The notes: generated by a model from the sequence alone, not told the origin. Positions 1-8,370 are shown, counted from the first letter of the stretch. The stretch: DNA of 64,000 nucleotides from Flagellimonas pacifica (GCF_900215465.1 NZ_OBEH01000002.1:680937-744936); one strand, 5' to 3'. Numbers and translations: made by a program.

Positions 1-326
1 CGTTTTGCTTTTTCCAAGTCCCCAATTTGTTCAGAGGGCAATTCTTGAAGATAAACTTTCACAAAATCGTCAACTGGCAAATTTAGAAATTGAGCAAGCT
101 TAATTATTGTGATAATATCTACCCGTTTAGCTTCTCTATTTAAAATGCTATTTAAACTTTTCTTTTCAATGCCAAGCATAGCTTCTGCTCTACTTTGTGT
201 AATCCCCAATTCTTTAATTCTTTTATTGAAAAGCACACTAAAAGGTTCTTCACCCACATCATCATTGATGTGCAAAGGCTCAATCAATCGGTTAAACGCT
301 TCAATAAAATCAGAATCTTCATTCAT
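1..326 (-). CDS. XRE-type helix-turn-helix regulator, C-terminus cut by window edge
   Basis: Translating the minus strand from the ATG at 326 gives an open frame that runs off the window (108 codons visible). It begins MNEDSDFIEAFNRLIEPL. Residues about 30-85 look like an XRE/HTH_3 DNA-binding domain: FSVLFNKRIKELGITQSRA, then a turn and recognition helix with KKSLNSILNRE, then IIKLAQFLNLPVDDF. I infer a DNA-binding regulator. What follows the HTH lies outside the window, so an antitoxin or ImmA-linked regulator cannot be excluded. A -7 box and a perfect palindrome lie just upstream, which suggests self-regulation. Confidence 0.75.
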   Translation of the reverse strand, partial: MNEDSDFIEAFNRLIEPLHINDDVGEEPFSVLFNKRIKELGITQSRAEAMLGIEKKSLNSILNREAKRVDIITIIKLAQFLNLPVDDFVKVYLQELPSEQIGDLEKAK

Positions 327-367
327 TTTTAGGTTGATTTACATATTAAAAACATGAAATATTCAGC

Positions 368-375
368 CAAATATA
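368..375 (-). promoter_or_regulatory. Bacteroidota -7 box (TATATTTG) for the XRE gene
   Basis: The minus strand reads TATATTTG here, matching the TAnnTTTG consensus of the Bacteroidota primary sigma factor, about 40 bases before the ATG at 326. The expected -33 region falls inside the adjacent palindrome and reads TTAGG rather than TTTG. Confidence 0.5.
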
Positions 376-378
376 CAT

Positions 379-402
379 AAGTTAGGTAAATTTACCTAAC
401 TT
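379..402. promoter_or_regulatory. Perfect 24-bp palindrome, likely operator
   Basis: The half-site AAGTTAGGTAAA is followed directly by its exact reverse complement with no spacer. It lies 3 bp upstream of the -7 box of the XRE gene and covers the -33 region, so a bound dimer would block RNA polymerase. I infer autoregulation by the neighbouring XRE protein. Confidence 0.6.
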
Positions 403-432
403 TTAAATTTAAATAAATTTTCATCAAAATTA

Positions 433-1374
433 TTAAGAACCTCTAGTTTCAGTTTGAATCTTGGCAAACAATTGCTGGTAGGTAGGTGCCTTAACACTAA
501 AGTGTTGTGCTGCTGTTACCACATAACCCACCAAGGCCTGTACCTCGGTATTTGCCTTTTTGTTGGTAACATCAGAATGTAACGAAGAGGTTGCCGCATG
601 CGGTAAACTTTCCAGTTTGGCAAGCACCTGTTCGGCCATATTTTTGAAGATTACAATGCCTTTTTGCTTTGCAATCTGGGCCACTTCGTTTACCAGGGCG
701 ATCACGGTGTTTCGTTTATCGGTGTCTGCAACTATGGGGCCTACGGGTTCATCAAAATAGGTGGTGGCCGTGGCCGTTACCGAGATAAAGACAAACTTTT
801 CCCAGATTGCCTTTTCAATATGCGGGGTCAGGGTCACCTCTACCCCAGCCTCTTGGAACAGCTTTTCCAAGACCTCCAATCGGGCATCGGAAAGGCCTTC
901 CACCCCAAAAAAAAGTTTTTTAATGTTTCCCAAATTCTCCACTACCCCCGGTCGAGACAATCGGGCAATAATGTACACACAGCCATCGCACACCAAGTTG
1001 TTGGGCAACAGTTTTTGGATACGCTCCCTGCAGTCCACCCCATTGAGCAGGGGCAAGATCACCGTTTGTGGACCAATGCAGGGTGTCAATTGCTGTATGG
1101 TCTGCTCCAAGTCATAACTTTTGGTACAGACTATTATATAGTCTGCCTCGCCAATTTGGTGGGCATCGTCCGTGGCCAATGTGGGAGTGGCCGTAAACCG
1201 CTCGTCACCCTCAATAACCTGTAATCCTGATTTTTGGATGTGCTCTAAATGCGCCCCTCGTGCCAAAAAATGGACCTCCACAGCTTTGCTGTCCTCAAAT
1301 TGTTTGGCGAGCAGGCCTCCAAAAAAGCCTCCCACCCCTCCTATTCCGGCAACAAGGATCTTAATGGCTGCCAC
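433..1374 (-). CDS. panE: 2-dehydropantoate 2-reductase family protein (ApbA/PanE)
   Basis: This 313-residue protein starts with a Rossmann NAD(P) motif, ILVAGIGGVGGFFGG (about residues 6-20). It has the usual ApbA layout: an N-terminal nucleotide-binding domain, then a helical C-terminal domain with an EKAIWEKFVFIS segment. Family members reduce ketopantoate to pantoate with NADPH in pantothenate and CoA synthesis. Many Bacteroidota paralogues have unproven substrates, so the exact role is less sure than the fold. The start lies 2 bp after the stop of the upstream small gene, so the two are probably co-transcribed. Confidence 0.8.
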   Translation of the reverse strand: MAAIKILVAGIGGVGGFFGGLLAKQFEDSKAVEVHFLARGAHLEHIQKSGLQVIEGDERFTATPTLATDDAHQIGEADYIIVCTKSYDLEQTIQQLTPCIGPQTVILPLLNGVDCRERIQKLLPNNLVCDGCVYIIARLSRPGVVENLGNIKKLFFGVEGLSDARLEVLEKLFQEAGVEVTLTPHIEKAIWEKFVFISVTATATTYFDEPVGPIVADTDKRNTVIALVNEVAQIAKQKGIVIFKNMAEQVLAKLESLPHAATSSLHSDVTNKKANTEVQALVGYVVTAAQHFSVKAPTYQQLFAKIQTETRGS

Positions 1375-1376
1375 GG

Positions 1377-1742
1377 TTACATTGCCCTTGGGTTGGGGTA
1401 GTTGTCAGATTGGTCTTCCGTGGTGCGGTCCATGCAGATAAAGTCTTTTTCCACCAACAAGAACAGCTCATTGCCATTGTTCAGAGTCAGGGTGTGCTCA
1501 AAACCTACCACTTCGTTCTCGTACCAACCTTTGCAGGTTGTTGCGGGCACGATCAAGGTAATGGTATCGTCCACAAATTCGGCATCCATATGCGCCTTGG
1601 TGTCCGATACCTTTACGGCATAGGTAAAGGTTCGGCCGTTGAACTCCGTAGTTTCGGCAAAATGGCCTGTATTGCAAAAAGTTTCCACCTCGCTCCGTGT
1701 AAGTCGATATCGGACGGAATTCCCTTTGATTCTTATTTTCAT
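1377..1742 (-). CDS. Small conserved protein of unknown function (DUF7009-like)
   Basis: This 121-residue cytoplasmic protein has no signal peptide or membrane segment. It opens MKIRIKGNSVRYRLTRSEVE and is rich in predicted beta strands, with FTYAVKVSD and TITLIVPA segments. It ends with a charged tail mentioning MDRTTEDQSDNYPNPRAM. It resembles a small Bacteroidota family that I associate with the name DUF7009, although I could not check this. Its position directly after the nitrate reductase operon and 2 bp before the PanE-like gene suggests a two-gene unit. Confidence 0.6.
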   Translation of the reverse strand: MKIRIKGNSVRYRLTRSEVETFCNTGHFAETTEFNGRTFTYAVKVSDTKAHMDAEFVDDTITLIVPATTCKGWYENEVVGFEHTLTLNNGNELFLLVEKDFICMDRTTEDQSDNYPNPRAM

Positions 1743-1771
1743 TAGTTTATTTTTTTTTATTTCTTATTGAA

Positions 1772-1846
1772 TGTCTCCTCGAGCGGAGTCGAGAGGTCTT
1801 TTAAAATTGAACTATTTCACTAGGTCTCGACTGCGCTCGACCTGAC
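1772..1846. repeat. Inverted pair of dispersed CTCGA-type repeats
   Basis: The left arm (1772-1799) carries CTCGAGCGGAGTCGAGAGG and the right arm (1822-1846) carries AGGTCTCGACTGCGCTCGAC followed by CTGACA. The arms are imperfect reverse complements about 20 bp apart and could form a long hairpin between nrfD and the next gene. The right arm recurs at 41483-41506 and 61141-61166. Confidence 0.7.
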
Positions 1847-1876
1847 AATTGTTTTCTTAAATCAAACTCACCTTAA

Positions 1877-3121
1877 TTAAGCTGTTTCTGATTCCAGTAC
1901 TTTCTTTTTCTTATAACGCAACTTGCCCAGTTCTATACCAATCGAGGTTTTTGCCAACATGGTAAAGACAAAGGCTCCCATGGCCCATATGCCCAAAGTT
2001 ACCCAGATTTCAATCCAAGTGGGGGTGTATTCCGCTATTTTTCCATAGGGACCAGGGATAAAGCCAGGAACGATCAAGCCGAATCCTTTTTCTATCCAAA
2101 TGGCCACAAAGAGGATAAAACAACAGAAATACAAGACCTTAAAGTTATTGCGAAGTTTATGGAATGTCAATAGTACGGTCGCCAAAATATTCAAGGGTAT
2201 GGAGGTCCATATCCAAGGCAAGAGAGCCGATTTTCCTTCCAACCCAAAAAACAGGTAATAGGCACTTTCACTATGGTGCGTAGGCGCATAAAACTCCTTA
2301 AAGAGTTCTGAGATGAGCATGATCAAATTGATCTGTGCCGCCACGGTGACGATCATGGCTATTTTACTGATGGTCTTATCCTCTATTTTAAATTCTGAAA
2401 ACTTTCGGATAGCGGCCAATACCAAAATGATCAATGCAGGACCAGCGGCAAAGGCCGATGCCAAAAACCGGGGACCCAAAAGGGCATTGTTCCAAAACGG
2501 ACGTGCCTGAAGTCCTTGGTACAAAAACGCGGTGACCAAATGAATGGCAACGGCCCAAAGCACGGATATGATCGACCCGGGAATATATATTTTGGACTGC
2601 GCCTCTTTTCCTTGATAATGCCGAAAGAGAATGTACAACGGAATGGTGATGTTGATAAAGAGGTAACCATTGAGCACAATAACGTCCCACGCCAGCATGG
2701 AGTTGGGAAAGTTAAAGACCCCAATCCCCGGAATCATATGCCACAATACCGAAGGGCCTCCCATATCGGCCACCACAAAGGCCAAGCACATGACAAGGGC
2801 TGCTACGGCCAATCCTTCCCCGATTAAGACCGCCTGTTTAAAGTCAATGTCCTTTAGGACATAGGTGGGCATCACCAGCATTACGGCAGCGGCGGCCACC
2901 CCCACCAAAAAGGTAAAATTGGAAATGTAAAGCCCCCAGCTTACGCGATCGGTCATTCCGGTTACGCTCAGGCCTTCATCCAACTGAATGGAATAGCAAT
3001 ACATACCAATGAGCATGATCACGGTTAAAAATATCATCCAAATATGGTAGGTTTTGGATCCATGGGTGATGTAATCCAAACTGTCCTTCACCATATGTCG
3101 AAATGCCCTAAATGTTCCCAT
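1877..3121 (-). CDS. nrfD: NrfD/PsrC-family quinone-linked membrane subunit of the nitrate reductase system
   Basis: This 414-residue polytopic protein has about 9-10 hydrophobic segments, such as WMIFLTVIMLIGMYCYSI and GVAAAAVMLVMPTYVL. The N-terminal half carries conserved WGLYISNFTFLVGVAAAA and HMIPGIGVFNFPNSMLAWD signatures of the NrfD/PsrC/DsrP group. These proteins hand quinol electrons to an FeS partner. It is encoded downstream of the FeS subunit (3295-4449), so the pair probably replaces NapC or NapGH as the quinol dehydrogenase for NapA. The 173-bp gap to the FeS gene holds a repeat element. Confidence 0.85.
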   Translation of the reverse strand: MGTFRAFRHMVKDSLDYITHGSKTYHIWMIFLTVIMLIGMYCYSIQLDEGLSVTGMTDRVSWGLYISNFTFLVGVAAAAVMLVMPTYVLKDIDFKQAVLIGEGLAVAALVMCLAFVVADMGGPSVLWHMIPGIGVFNFPNSMLAWDVIVLNGYLFINITIPLYILFRHYQGKEAQSKIYIPGSIISVLWAVAIHLVTAFLYQGLQARPFWNNALLGPRFLASAFAAGPALIILVLAAIRKFSEFKIEDKTISKIAMIVTVAAQINLIMLISELFKEFYAPTHHSESAYYLFFGLEGKSALLPWIWTSIPLNILATVLLTFHKLRNNFKVLYFCCFILFVAIWIEKGFGLIVPGFIPGPYGKIAEYTPTWIEIWVTLGIWAMGAFVFTMLAKTSIGIELGKLRYKKKKVLESETA

Positions 3122-3166
3122 TCATTTTGTTTTTTATTAAAGGTTGAAACCCTGCAAGCTTTTATT

Positions 3167-3261
3167 TGTCATTTCGAAAGAGCAATCCCGATAACCGTCG
3201 GGAGAGCTACGAGAAATCTTTTAATATTGAGATTCCTCTTCGTTCCTCATTCGGAATGACA
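3167..3261. repeat. 95-bp MITE-like repeat with TGTCA/TGACA ends
   Basis: The unit begins TGTCATTTCGAA and ends TTCGGAATGACA, which are inverted repeats with one mismatch. It contains CCCGATAACCGTCGGG, an internal hairpin. It fills most of the spacer between the FeS and NrfD genes of the nap operon and codes for nothing. Confidence 0.65.
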
Positions 3262-3294
3262 CCTTTCATCCATATATTACTTAGTACATCATTC

Positions 3295-4449
3295 TTAATC
3301 CATAAAATACCAGAACTTGGGCTCGGTTCCCAAGTCTTCTTTTAAGCGAAATACTTGCTTGTTCTCCAATACCCATCGGATCGTACTATCGGGATCCAAC
3401 AAGTTGCCAAAGATTCTAGCTCCGGTCGGACAGGCTTCAACACAGGCAGGGTCCTTACCTGCTCTGGAGCGCTGCACACAGAAGGTACATTTTTCCATCA
3501 CCCCTTTTTTACGTAATCGGTTCCCCAAATAATGTTGGTTTTTATTGATCTCATCCTCAGGCACCTCCGGTTTGCTCCAGTTAAAGCGTCGGCCGTCGTA
3601 TGGGCAGGCCGCCATACAATAGCGACATCCAATGCACCAATCGTAATCCACCACCACTAGGCCATCTTCTTCACGCCATGTGGCCTGGACCGGACAGACA
3701 TTCACACAGGGAGGATTATCGCAATGAAAACACTGTGTTCCCATATAAAAATGCCCCTCTGCAGGTACTTCGTGGTAATAATTATCGTCCGCTTCGTTGA
3801 ATTTAAAACCTTCACCATCCTTCATTTCATGAATGCGGATATATTGCATCTGCGAATTGCGGTCCTGGTTGTTTTCCTCTACACAGGCACTCACACAATC
3901 CATATATCCCTGGCATTTGGAAATATTAAAGGCATAGCCAAAGAGTACATCTTTTGATGCATCCGTAGCGGACATCTTAATATTTTCCTTTTTCCGCAGT
4001 TGGTACGATCGTACCAAACGATCTACGGTGGCCTGTTTTTCTTCCTGGGTCATCAGTTTGTAGTTGCCCTTAAACTGTTCCTCCCAATCTATTTGTGCTT
4101 TTTCTTTGGCTTCTTCCCCGGCGGTTACGCTGCACGAAGTGTGTACGGCCCCTGCGCCCACCAACAGACTTGCCGTGAGCTTTCGAAAGGCGGTCCTCCT
4201 ATCCATTTTCACATCGAAAACCTGTTGAAAACCGTCTTTACGGGTCTGCCCTACCATGGTTTCTTCCATAAGTTCTTGCTCCACAGCAGTGTCAAACTCT
4301 TCGGCAGATATAGTGTGTTCATTTTTTGGAGGTTCCGGAGCATGGGAGCCACAACCGCCACTTGTTTTACCGCATCCACAGCTACCGGCCACAACTTGTT
4401 TTTTGTTGAGGCCTAAATCCAATTGAAACCATTTCTTTTTATCTCCCAT
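3295..4449 (-). CDS. NrfC-like 4Fe-4S ferredoxin subunit with internal twin-arginine segment
   Basis: This 384-residue protein has four ferredoxin cysteine sets in the second half: CQGYMDCVSAC, CFHCDNPPCVNVCP, CIGCRYCMAACP, and CTFC paired with CVEACP. This is the DmsB/NrfC/PsrB pattern and would carry electrons from the NrfD subunit towards the haem proteins. The N-terminus is unusual. A Cys/Gly-rich stretch (residues 24-33) and about 80 residues precede an RRTAFRK motif at 84-90, a hydrophobic stretch, and HTSC with Cys106. This looks like a Tat signal or anchor placed far inside the protein. The usual relatives start near that motif. No better start codon is evident. Confidence 0.85.
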   Translation of the reverse strand: MGDKKKWFQLDLGLNKKQVVAGSCGCGKTSGGCGSHAPEPPKNEHTISAEEFDTAVEQELMEETMVGQTRKDGFQQVFDVKMDRRTAFRKLTASLLVGAGAVHTSCSVTAGEEAKEKAQIDWEEQFKGNYKLMTQEEKQATVDRLVRSYQLRKKENIKMSATDASKDVLFGYAFNISKCQGYMDCVSACVEENNQDRNSQMQYIRIHEMKDGEGFKFNEADDNYYHEVPAEGHFYMGTQCFHCDNPPCVNVCPVQATWREEDGLVVVDYDWCIGCRYCMAACPYDGRRFNWSKPEVPEDEINKNQHYLGNRLRKKGVMEKCTFCVQRSRAGKDPACVEACPTGARIFGNLLDPDSTIRWVLENKQVFRLKEDLGTEPKFWYFMD

Positions 4450-4467
4450 GATATAGTTTTTGAATGG

Positions 4468-5103
4468 CTATTTTCTTTCTTTTACTTTTTCCGTATTGAA
4501 CCGTGCCGGCCATTTTGAGGCGATCTGCGGCTCATGCGGATTATGACAATTTACACAGGTCATTGCTGCCCTTGGTTTTGCCCAACCGCCAATATTCTTA
4601 CCGTGGGCGCCGCCTTTCCAATCTTCAAATTGAGCACTATGGCATTGTGCACACAATTGATAGCTCTGGTTAAAATCAATGGTATTGCCGGTTAAACTAT
4701 GTAGATTGTCCATGTCATTGTTATTGTGACAGGTAGCACAGTTCATCGCATTTTCATTAGCGTGATTCACTTTGATATCCCAATGGGCCTTATGTTCCCA
4801 GAGGTCTTTTTGTTCCCAAGATTCCTTCTGTAACTGTTCCACGGATTTGGAATGACATTCGGTACAGGCATACGATTTTATCTGACTTTTGCGCTCTGGA
4901 ATCAAAAAGGTACGTACTCCCTCCGTTATTTCCACGGTTTTGATGTCACCCATATATGCTTCGGAAGAAATTCCAGGGTCCTGATAGTGTTTGCCCTCTT
5001 CCACTATTTTTTCTTTCAAACTATGGTATTCACCTTCTTTGTGCTTACATGAAAACATGCCACAGAGTATAACCAAGCTAAAAACTATTCTAAGCATCTT
5101 CAT
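4468..5103 (-). CDS. Tetraheme cytochrome c lipoprotein
   Basis: This 211-residue protein has a lipoprotein signal, IVFSLVILCGMFSC, with Cys19 as the likely lipidated residue. Four CxxCH haem sites start at residues 80, 122, 151 and 183. It ends TCVNCHNPHEPQ followed by a basic tail. It is too short and lacks the membrane-anchor layout of NapC, so I call it a c3/NrfB-like electron carrier anchored in the periplasm. Its ATG overlaps the stop of the NapB-like gene (ATGA). The FeS gene follows after 18 bp. It probably links the NrfCD module to NapB/NapA. Confidence 0.85.
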   Translation of the reverse strand: MKMLRIVFSLVILCGMFSCKHKEGEYHSLKEKIVEEGKHYQDPGISSEAYMGDIKTVEITEGVRTFLIPERKSQIKSYACTECHSKSVEQLQKESWEQKDLWEHKAHWDIKVNHANENAMNCATCHNNNDMDNLHSLTGNTIDFNQSYQLCAQCHSAQFEDWKGGAHGKNIGGWAKPRAAMTCVNCHNPHEPQIASKWPARFNTEKVKERK

Positions 5104-5795
5104 TTTAAATTGGTGTTGGCCCTTACGAACAGTTCTACATTTTGTACTTCTTGCGCTTTAGGCACATGACATTGTCTACAGTTGATACGTTCGGGATGAT
5201 CTATCCAAAGTTCTTTTACGGCTGCAGGTCCTGCATGGCATGAAAGGCAGTTCTCCCGCATCTGCAATTGATGTGGAATGGCCGGGGGACTTCCCGGCAA
5301 AGCATTATTGACTCCTACTTCGGGGGCTGGTTTCTTATAAAAATTGGTAGCCACAAAGGTGGATTTCGTTTGTTGTTCTACATGGCACTGCTTGCAATTG
5401 ATCATTTCAGGATGGGGCGTAACCGGTGCGTAGGCATTGAACTTTTCCACAAAGCCTCCATTTTGATGACATTGCAAACAAATATTACTTCCCATTCCCA
5501 GTTTTTCCTTCACTGGATGTGGAATACTGGGAGGTGCTCCGGGATATGCCCTATTATTATAATAGGTATCCAAAGTTCTTTGGTGGTTTTCATCCACAGG
5601 CATGTTGAGATAATCCAAGGCATACCCAGATCGTTCAAAAACTTTTTTCTCAGAAGGAATAACAAGTATATCACTAGCCTCATGAATGGGAATGTAGGCT
5701 TCTTCCAGACCTTGATAGTAGCTATAGGTCCAGTTTGCCAAAAACCCAATGAACAAAAGGGCAAAAACCAATAAGATGCCGACTCTTTTTTTCAT
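5100..5795 (-). CDS. napB: Tetraheme NapB-like periplasmic cytochrome (internal duplication)
   Basis: I chose the ATG at 5795 because it follows the napA stop by one base; an ATG at 5810 would overlap napA. The 231 residues start with an N-terminal membrane anchor (VGILLVFALLFIGFLANW). There are four CxxCH motifs at 106-110, 134-138, 183-187 and 206-210. Two halves repeat the pattern PGxPPxIPH, then CxxCH, then HPExINCxQCHV. NapB has one such unit and two haems, so this looks like a duplicated NapB. The PPSIPH and PPAIPH segments match the axial-ligand region of E. coli NapB. Confidence 0.8.
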   Translation of the reverse strand: MKKRVGILLVFALLFIGFLANWTYSYYQGLEEAYIPIHEASDILVIPSEKKVFERSGYALDYLNMPVDENHQRTLDTYYNNRAYPGAPPSIPHPVKEKLGMGSNICLQCHQNGGFVEKFNAYAPVTPHPEMINCKQCHVEQQTKSTFVATNFYKKPAPEVGVNNALPGSPPAIPHQLQMRENCLSCHAGPAAVKELWIDHPERINCRQCHVPKAQEVQNVELFVRANTNLK

Positions 5796-5796
5796 C

Positions 5797-8127
5797 CTAG
5801 GCTTTTTCAACTTTTACAGCACATTTTTTATAGTCCGGTTCTTTGGAAATGGGACAGAATGAATCCAAGGTGATATCATTGATGAGCATATTTTCATCAA
5901 AAAAGGGCACAAACACCTGCATGGGTGCTGGTACGCCCCTTTCATTGACCGAAGCGGGCAGGGTAATTTCACCTCTTCGCGTAGTGAGCTTTACGTTGTC
6001 ACCTGTACGAATCTGCATTCGTTTAGCATCATCTGGGTGCAATTCTACATAGGCGTGTGGCATGGCTTGATGCAACACAGGAATCCGTCTTGTCATAGAT
6101 CCTGTATGCCAATGCTCCACTACCCTACCTGTGCCCAACCAATATGGGAATTCTGTATCTGGTTCTTCCGCAGCGGGTTCGTATGGCCGTTGCCAAATAA
6201 TTGCCTTTCCGTCTTTCTTTCCATAAAAATGGAAGTCCTTTCCATTGGAACAAGCGGGGTCGTATTTAGCATTGAAGCGCCATTTGGTCTCCTTTCCATC
6301 CACATACGGCCACATGGCACCAGATTGGGATTTCAGCACTTCCAGAGGGGCCATATTGTGCTTTTTGTTGTCGTGATGTCTTCTGTATTCGGTATAAATT
6401 TCCTCAATATGGGTTTCGTCCTTATAATAGAATTGTTTTTCGTAACCCATGCGTTTTGCCACTTCAATGAGTTGCATGGTATCACTCATGGCTTCACCGG
6501 GTGGCTCCACCATTTGCTCAAAATATTGAGTGCGGCGTTCCGAATTGCCATACATACCTTCTCGTTCCACCCACATGGCCGAGGGTAGAATTACATCTGC
6601 TATATCGGTTGTTGGAGTTGGATAGATGTCTGAAACCACAATAAAACGGCCTTCCTTTTTGGCACCATCACGGTATCTTTTCAGTTTGGGCATGGTCACC
6701 ATGGGATTTGTGACCTGAATCCACATAAATCGGATATCGCCTCGATCCAAAGCCCGGAACATTTCTACAGTATGGTAAGTGGGTTTTGATGGAATATTTT
6801 CAACAGGAACGTCCCAGATTTTAGCAGCAAACTCTCGATGCTCTTTATTCATAACTACTCCGTGAGGTAGTTTATGGGTCAAAGTTCCCACTTCCCGCAC
6901 CGTTCCGCAGGCACTGGGTTGGCCTGTTAAAGAGAAAGGACTATTACCGGGACTTGAAATTTTTCCTGTAAGCAAATGGATATTGTACACCAAATTGTTT
7001 ACCCAGGTACCTCTGGAATGTTGGTTCATTCCCATACACCAAAAGGACATCACCTTCTTGTTGGGATTACCAAAGTGCGCTGCTAGGTATTTGATGTCTT
7101 TTACTGAAACTCCTGTTAGTTTGGAAACTTTTTCAGGGGTATAATCCTCTAAAAATGCTTTGTAATCTTCAAAACTTATGGATTCTGGTTTGTCCGTGAA
7201 TTTATAATTGTCTTCAAGACCATATCCCATATTGGTCAAACCTTTGCTGAAATTGCAATGTTCTTCCACAAAGGCTTTGTTCATCCAACCATTGTTGATG
7301 ATCTCGTAACAGATAGCATTAGCTACCGCCAGATCGGTCTGCGGATTAAAAATGATGGACTTATCCGCAGCCATGCTGGTTCTTGTAGTTCGTGTAGCGA
7401 AATCAATGATTTTTACGCCTCGCTTTAAGCGTTGGTCCAATAGTCTGGAGAACAAGACCGGATGCATTTCAGCCATATTATTGCCCCACAAGACAAAAGT
7501 ATCGGCATGATCAATATCCTCATAGCAGCCCATGGGTTCATCCAATCCGAAGGAGGTCAAAAAACCGGTAACCGCTGTTGCCATACATAAACGGGCATTG
7601 GCTTCAACATTATTAGTTCCGATACATCCTTTAAAAAGTTTTGATGCTACATAACCATCTGGTATGGTCCACTGACCAGATCCATAAATGGATACTGCAT
7701 CCTTGCCATGGTCTTTGATGGTTTCTTGCATTTTGGAAGCGACCAAATCCAATGCTTCTTTCATTGAAGTTTGTACGTACCTTCCATTCTTTTTGACCAA
7801 AGGTTTTGTCAATCGGTCCTTCCCATACATCGCCATAATGGAATGGTAGCCCTTTACACAGCATAACCCTTTGTTCACTGGTGATTTTGGGTCGCCTTTT
7901 ACGGCTATTGCTTTTCCATTTTCAGTTCCAATGAGCACACCGCAGCCTACACCACAGAAACGGCAAGGTGCTTTCTTCCAGTCAAGGTTGGCTCCAGCTG
8001 GTATTCCTTTTTCTTGTTCCTTGGCAAAGATGATTCCCGGGAACATGCTAGCGGCAGCTGTCATTGCCGACAACATGGCCATTTTTTTAATAAAATCGCG
8101 CCTATTGGTGTGTACGGATTGATACAT
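5797..8127 (-). CDS. napA: Periplasmic nitrate reductase catalytic subunit NapA
   Basis: This Mo-bisMGD enzyme reduces nitrate to nitrite in the periplasm. Starting at 8127 (one base after the napD stop) gives 776 residues with a Tat signal, TNRRDFIKK. The 4Fe-4S cysteines are C55, C58, C62 and C90 in APCRFCGVGCGVLIG and GLCCVKGY. The Mo ligand is C181 in ARLCMATAV. The NapA signatures FGLDEPMGCYEDI, AEMHPVLFSR, LLTGKISSPGNSPFSLTG and EHWHTGSMTRRIP are all present, and the C-terminus KKCAVKVEKA matches NapA closely. Assimilatory NasA and formate dehydrogenase fit less well. Confidence 0.95.
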   Translation of the reverse strand: MYQSVHTNRRDFIKKMAMLSAMTAAASMFPGIIFAKEQEKGIPAGANLDWKKAPCRFCGVGCGVLIGTENGKAIAVKGDPKSPVNKGLCCVKGYHSIMAMYGKDRLTKPLVKKNGRYVQTSMKEALDLVASKMQETIKDHGKDAVSIYGSGQWTIPDGYVASKLFKGCIGTNNVEANARLCMATAVTGFLTSFGLDEPMGCYEDIDHADTFVLWGNNMAEMHPVLFSRLLDQRLKRGVKIIDFATRTTRTSMAADKSIIFNPQTDLAVANAICYEIINNGWMNKAFVEEHCNFSKGLTNMGYGLEDNYKFTDKPESISFEDYKAFLEDYTPEKVSKLTGVSVKDIKYLAAHFGNPNKKVMSFWCMGMNQHSRGTWVNNLVYNIHLLTGKISSPGNSPFSLTGQPSACGTVREVGTLTHKLPHGVVMNKEHREFAAKIWDVPVENIPSKPTYHTVEMFRALDRGDIRFMWIQVTNPMVTMPKLKRYRDGAKKEGRFIVVSDIYPTPTTDIADVILPSAMWVEREGMYGNSERRTQYFEQMVEPPGEAMSDTMQLIEVAKRMGYEKQFYYKDETHIEEIYTEYRRHHDNKKHNMAPLEVLKSQSGAMWPYVDGKETKWRFNAKYDPACSNGKDFHFYGKKDGKAIIWQRPYEPAAEEPDTEFPYWLGTGRVVEHWHTGSMTRRIPVLHQAMPHAYVELHPDDAKRMQIRTGDNVKLTTRRGEITLPASVNERGVPAPMQVFVPFFDENMLINDITLDSFCPISKEPDYKKCAVKVEKA

Positions 8128-8128
8128 A

Positions 8129-8368
8129 CTATGTATTTTTTGGAGTGTCAAAGCCTGACACCATGGCCATCAACTTTATATCACTTATTTGTTCTAAATT
8201 TTCCTTAAGTATTTCCTCCTCCTGTTTTGAGTTCGTCTCGGTGACCAAGATCAATACTTCTTCGTTTTCTGCAGGTAATACTTCACAATGCTCCATATTG
8301 GACAGTTTTTGTGCCAGTTGATCTTTTTTTCCTTCTGATGGATGTACTAAATAACTTTTTATCGGCAT
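8129..8368 (-). CDS. napD: NapD-type chaperone
   Basis: This 79-residue cytoplasmic protein opens MPIKSYLVHPSEGKKDQL and has a ferredoxin-like beta-alpha-beta pattern (LILVTETNSKQEEEILKE, then DIKLMAMVSG). That is the NapD fold, which binds the NapA Tat signal during cofactor loading. Sequence similarity alone is weak, but size, fold pattern and position directly before napA support the call. Its start lies 2 bp after the porin stop. Confidence 0.75.
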   Translation of the reverse strand: MPIKSYLVHPSEGKKDQLAQKLSNMEHCEVLPAENEEVLILVTETNSKQEEEILKENLEQISDIKLMAMVSGFDTPKNT

Positions 8369-8370
8369 GG

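Noticed and set aside
379..402. Palindrome as terminator of the PanE-like gene
   Set aside because: There is no T-run on the minus strand after the hairpin, and a -7 box follows immediately, so an operator fits better.
664..1224. Plus-strand open frame of 186 codons
   Set aside because: It is antisense to the PanE-like gene, which has clear family motifs. The antisense product shows low-complexity, unrecognisable sequence.
2388..2724. Alternative minus-strand frames within the NrfD gene
   Set aside because: They overlap a well-supported membrane protein and show no family features.
4468..5103. Tetraheme lipoprotein as NapC
   Set aside because: It has a lipoprotein signal instead of the NapC membrane anchor, and haem spacing differs.
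5797..8127. Catalytic subunit as assimilatory NasA or formate dehydrogenase
   Set aside because: NapA-specific motifs, the Tat signal, the Cys Mo ligand and the napD/napB neighbours favour NapA.
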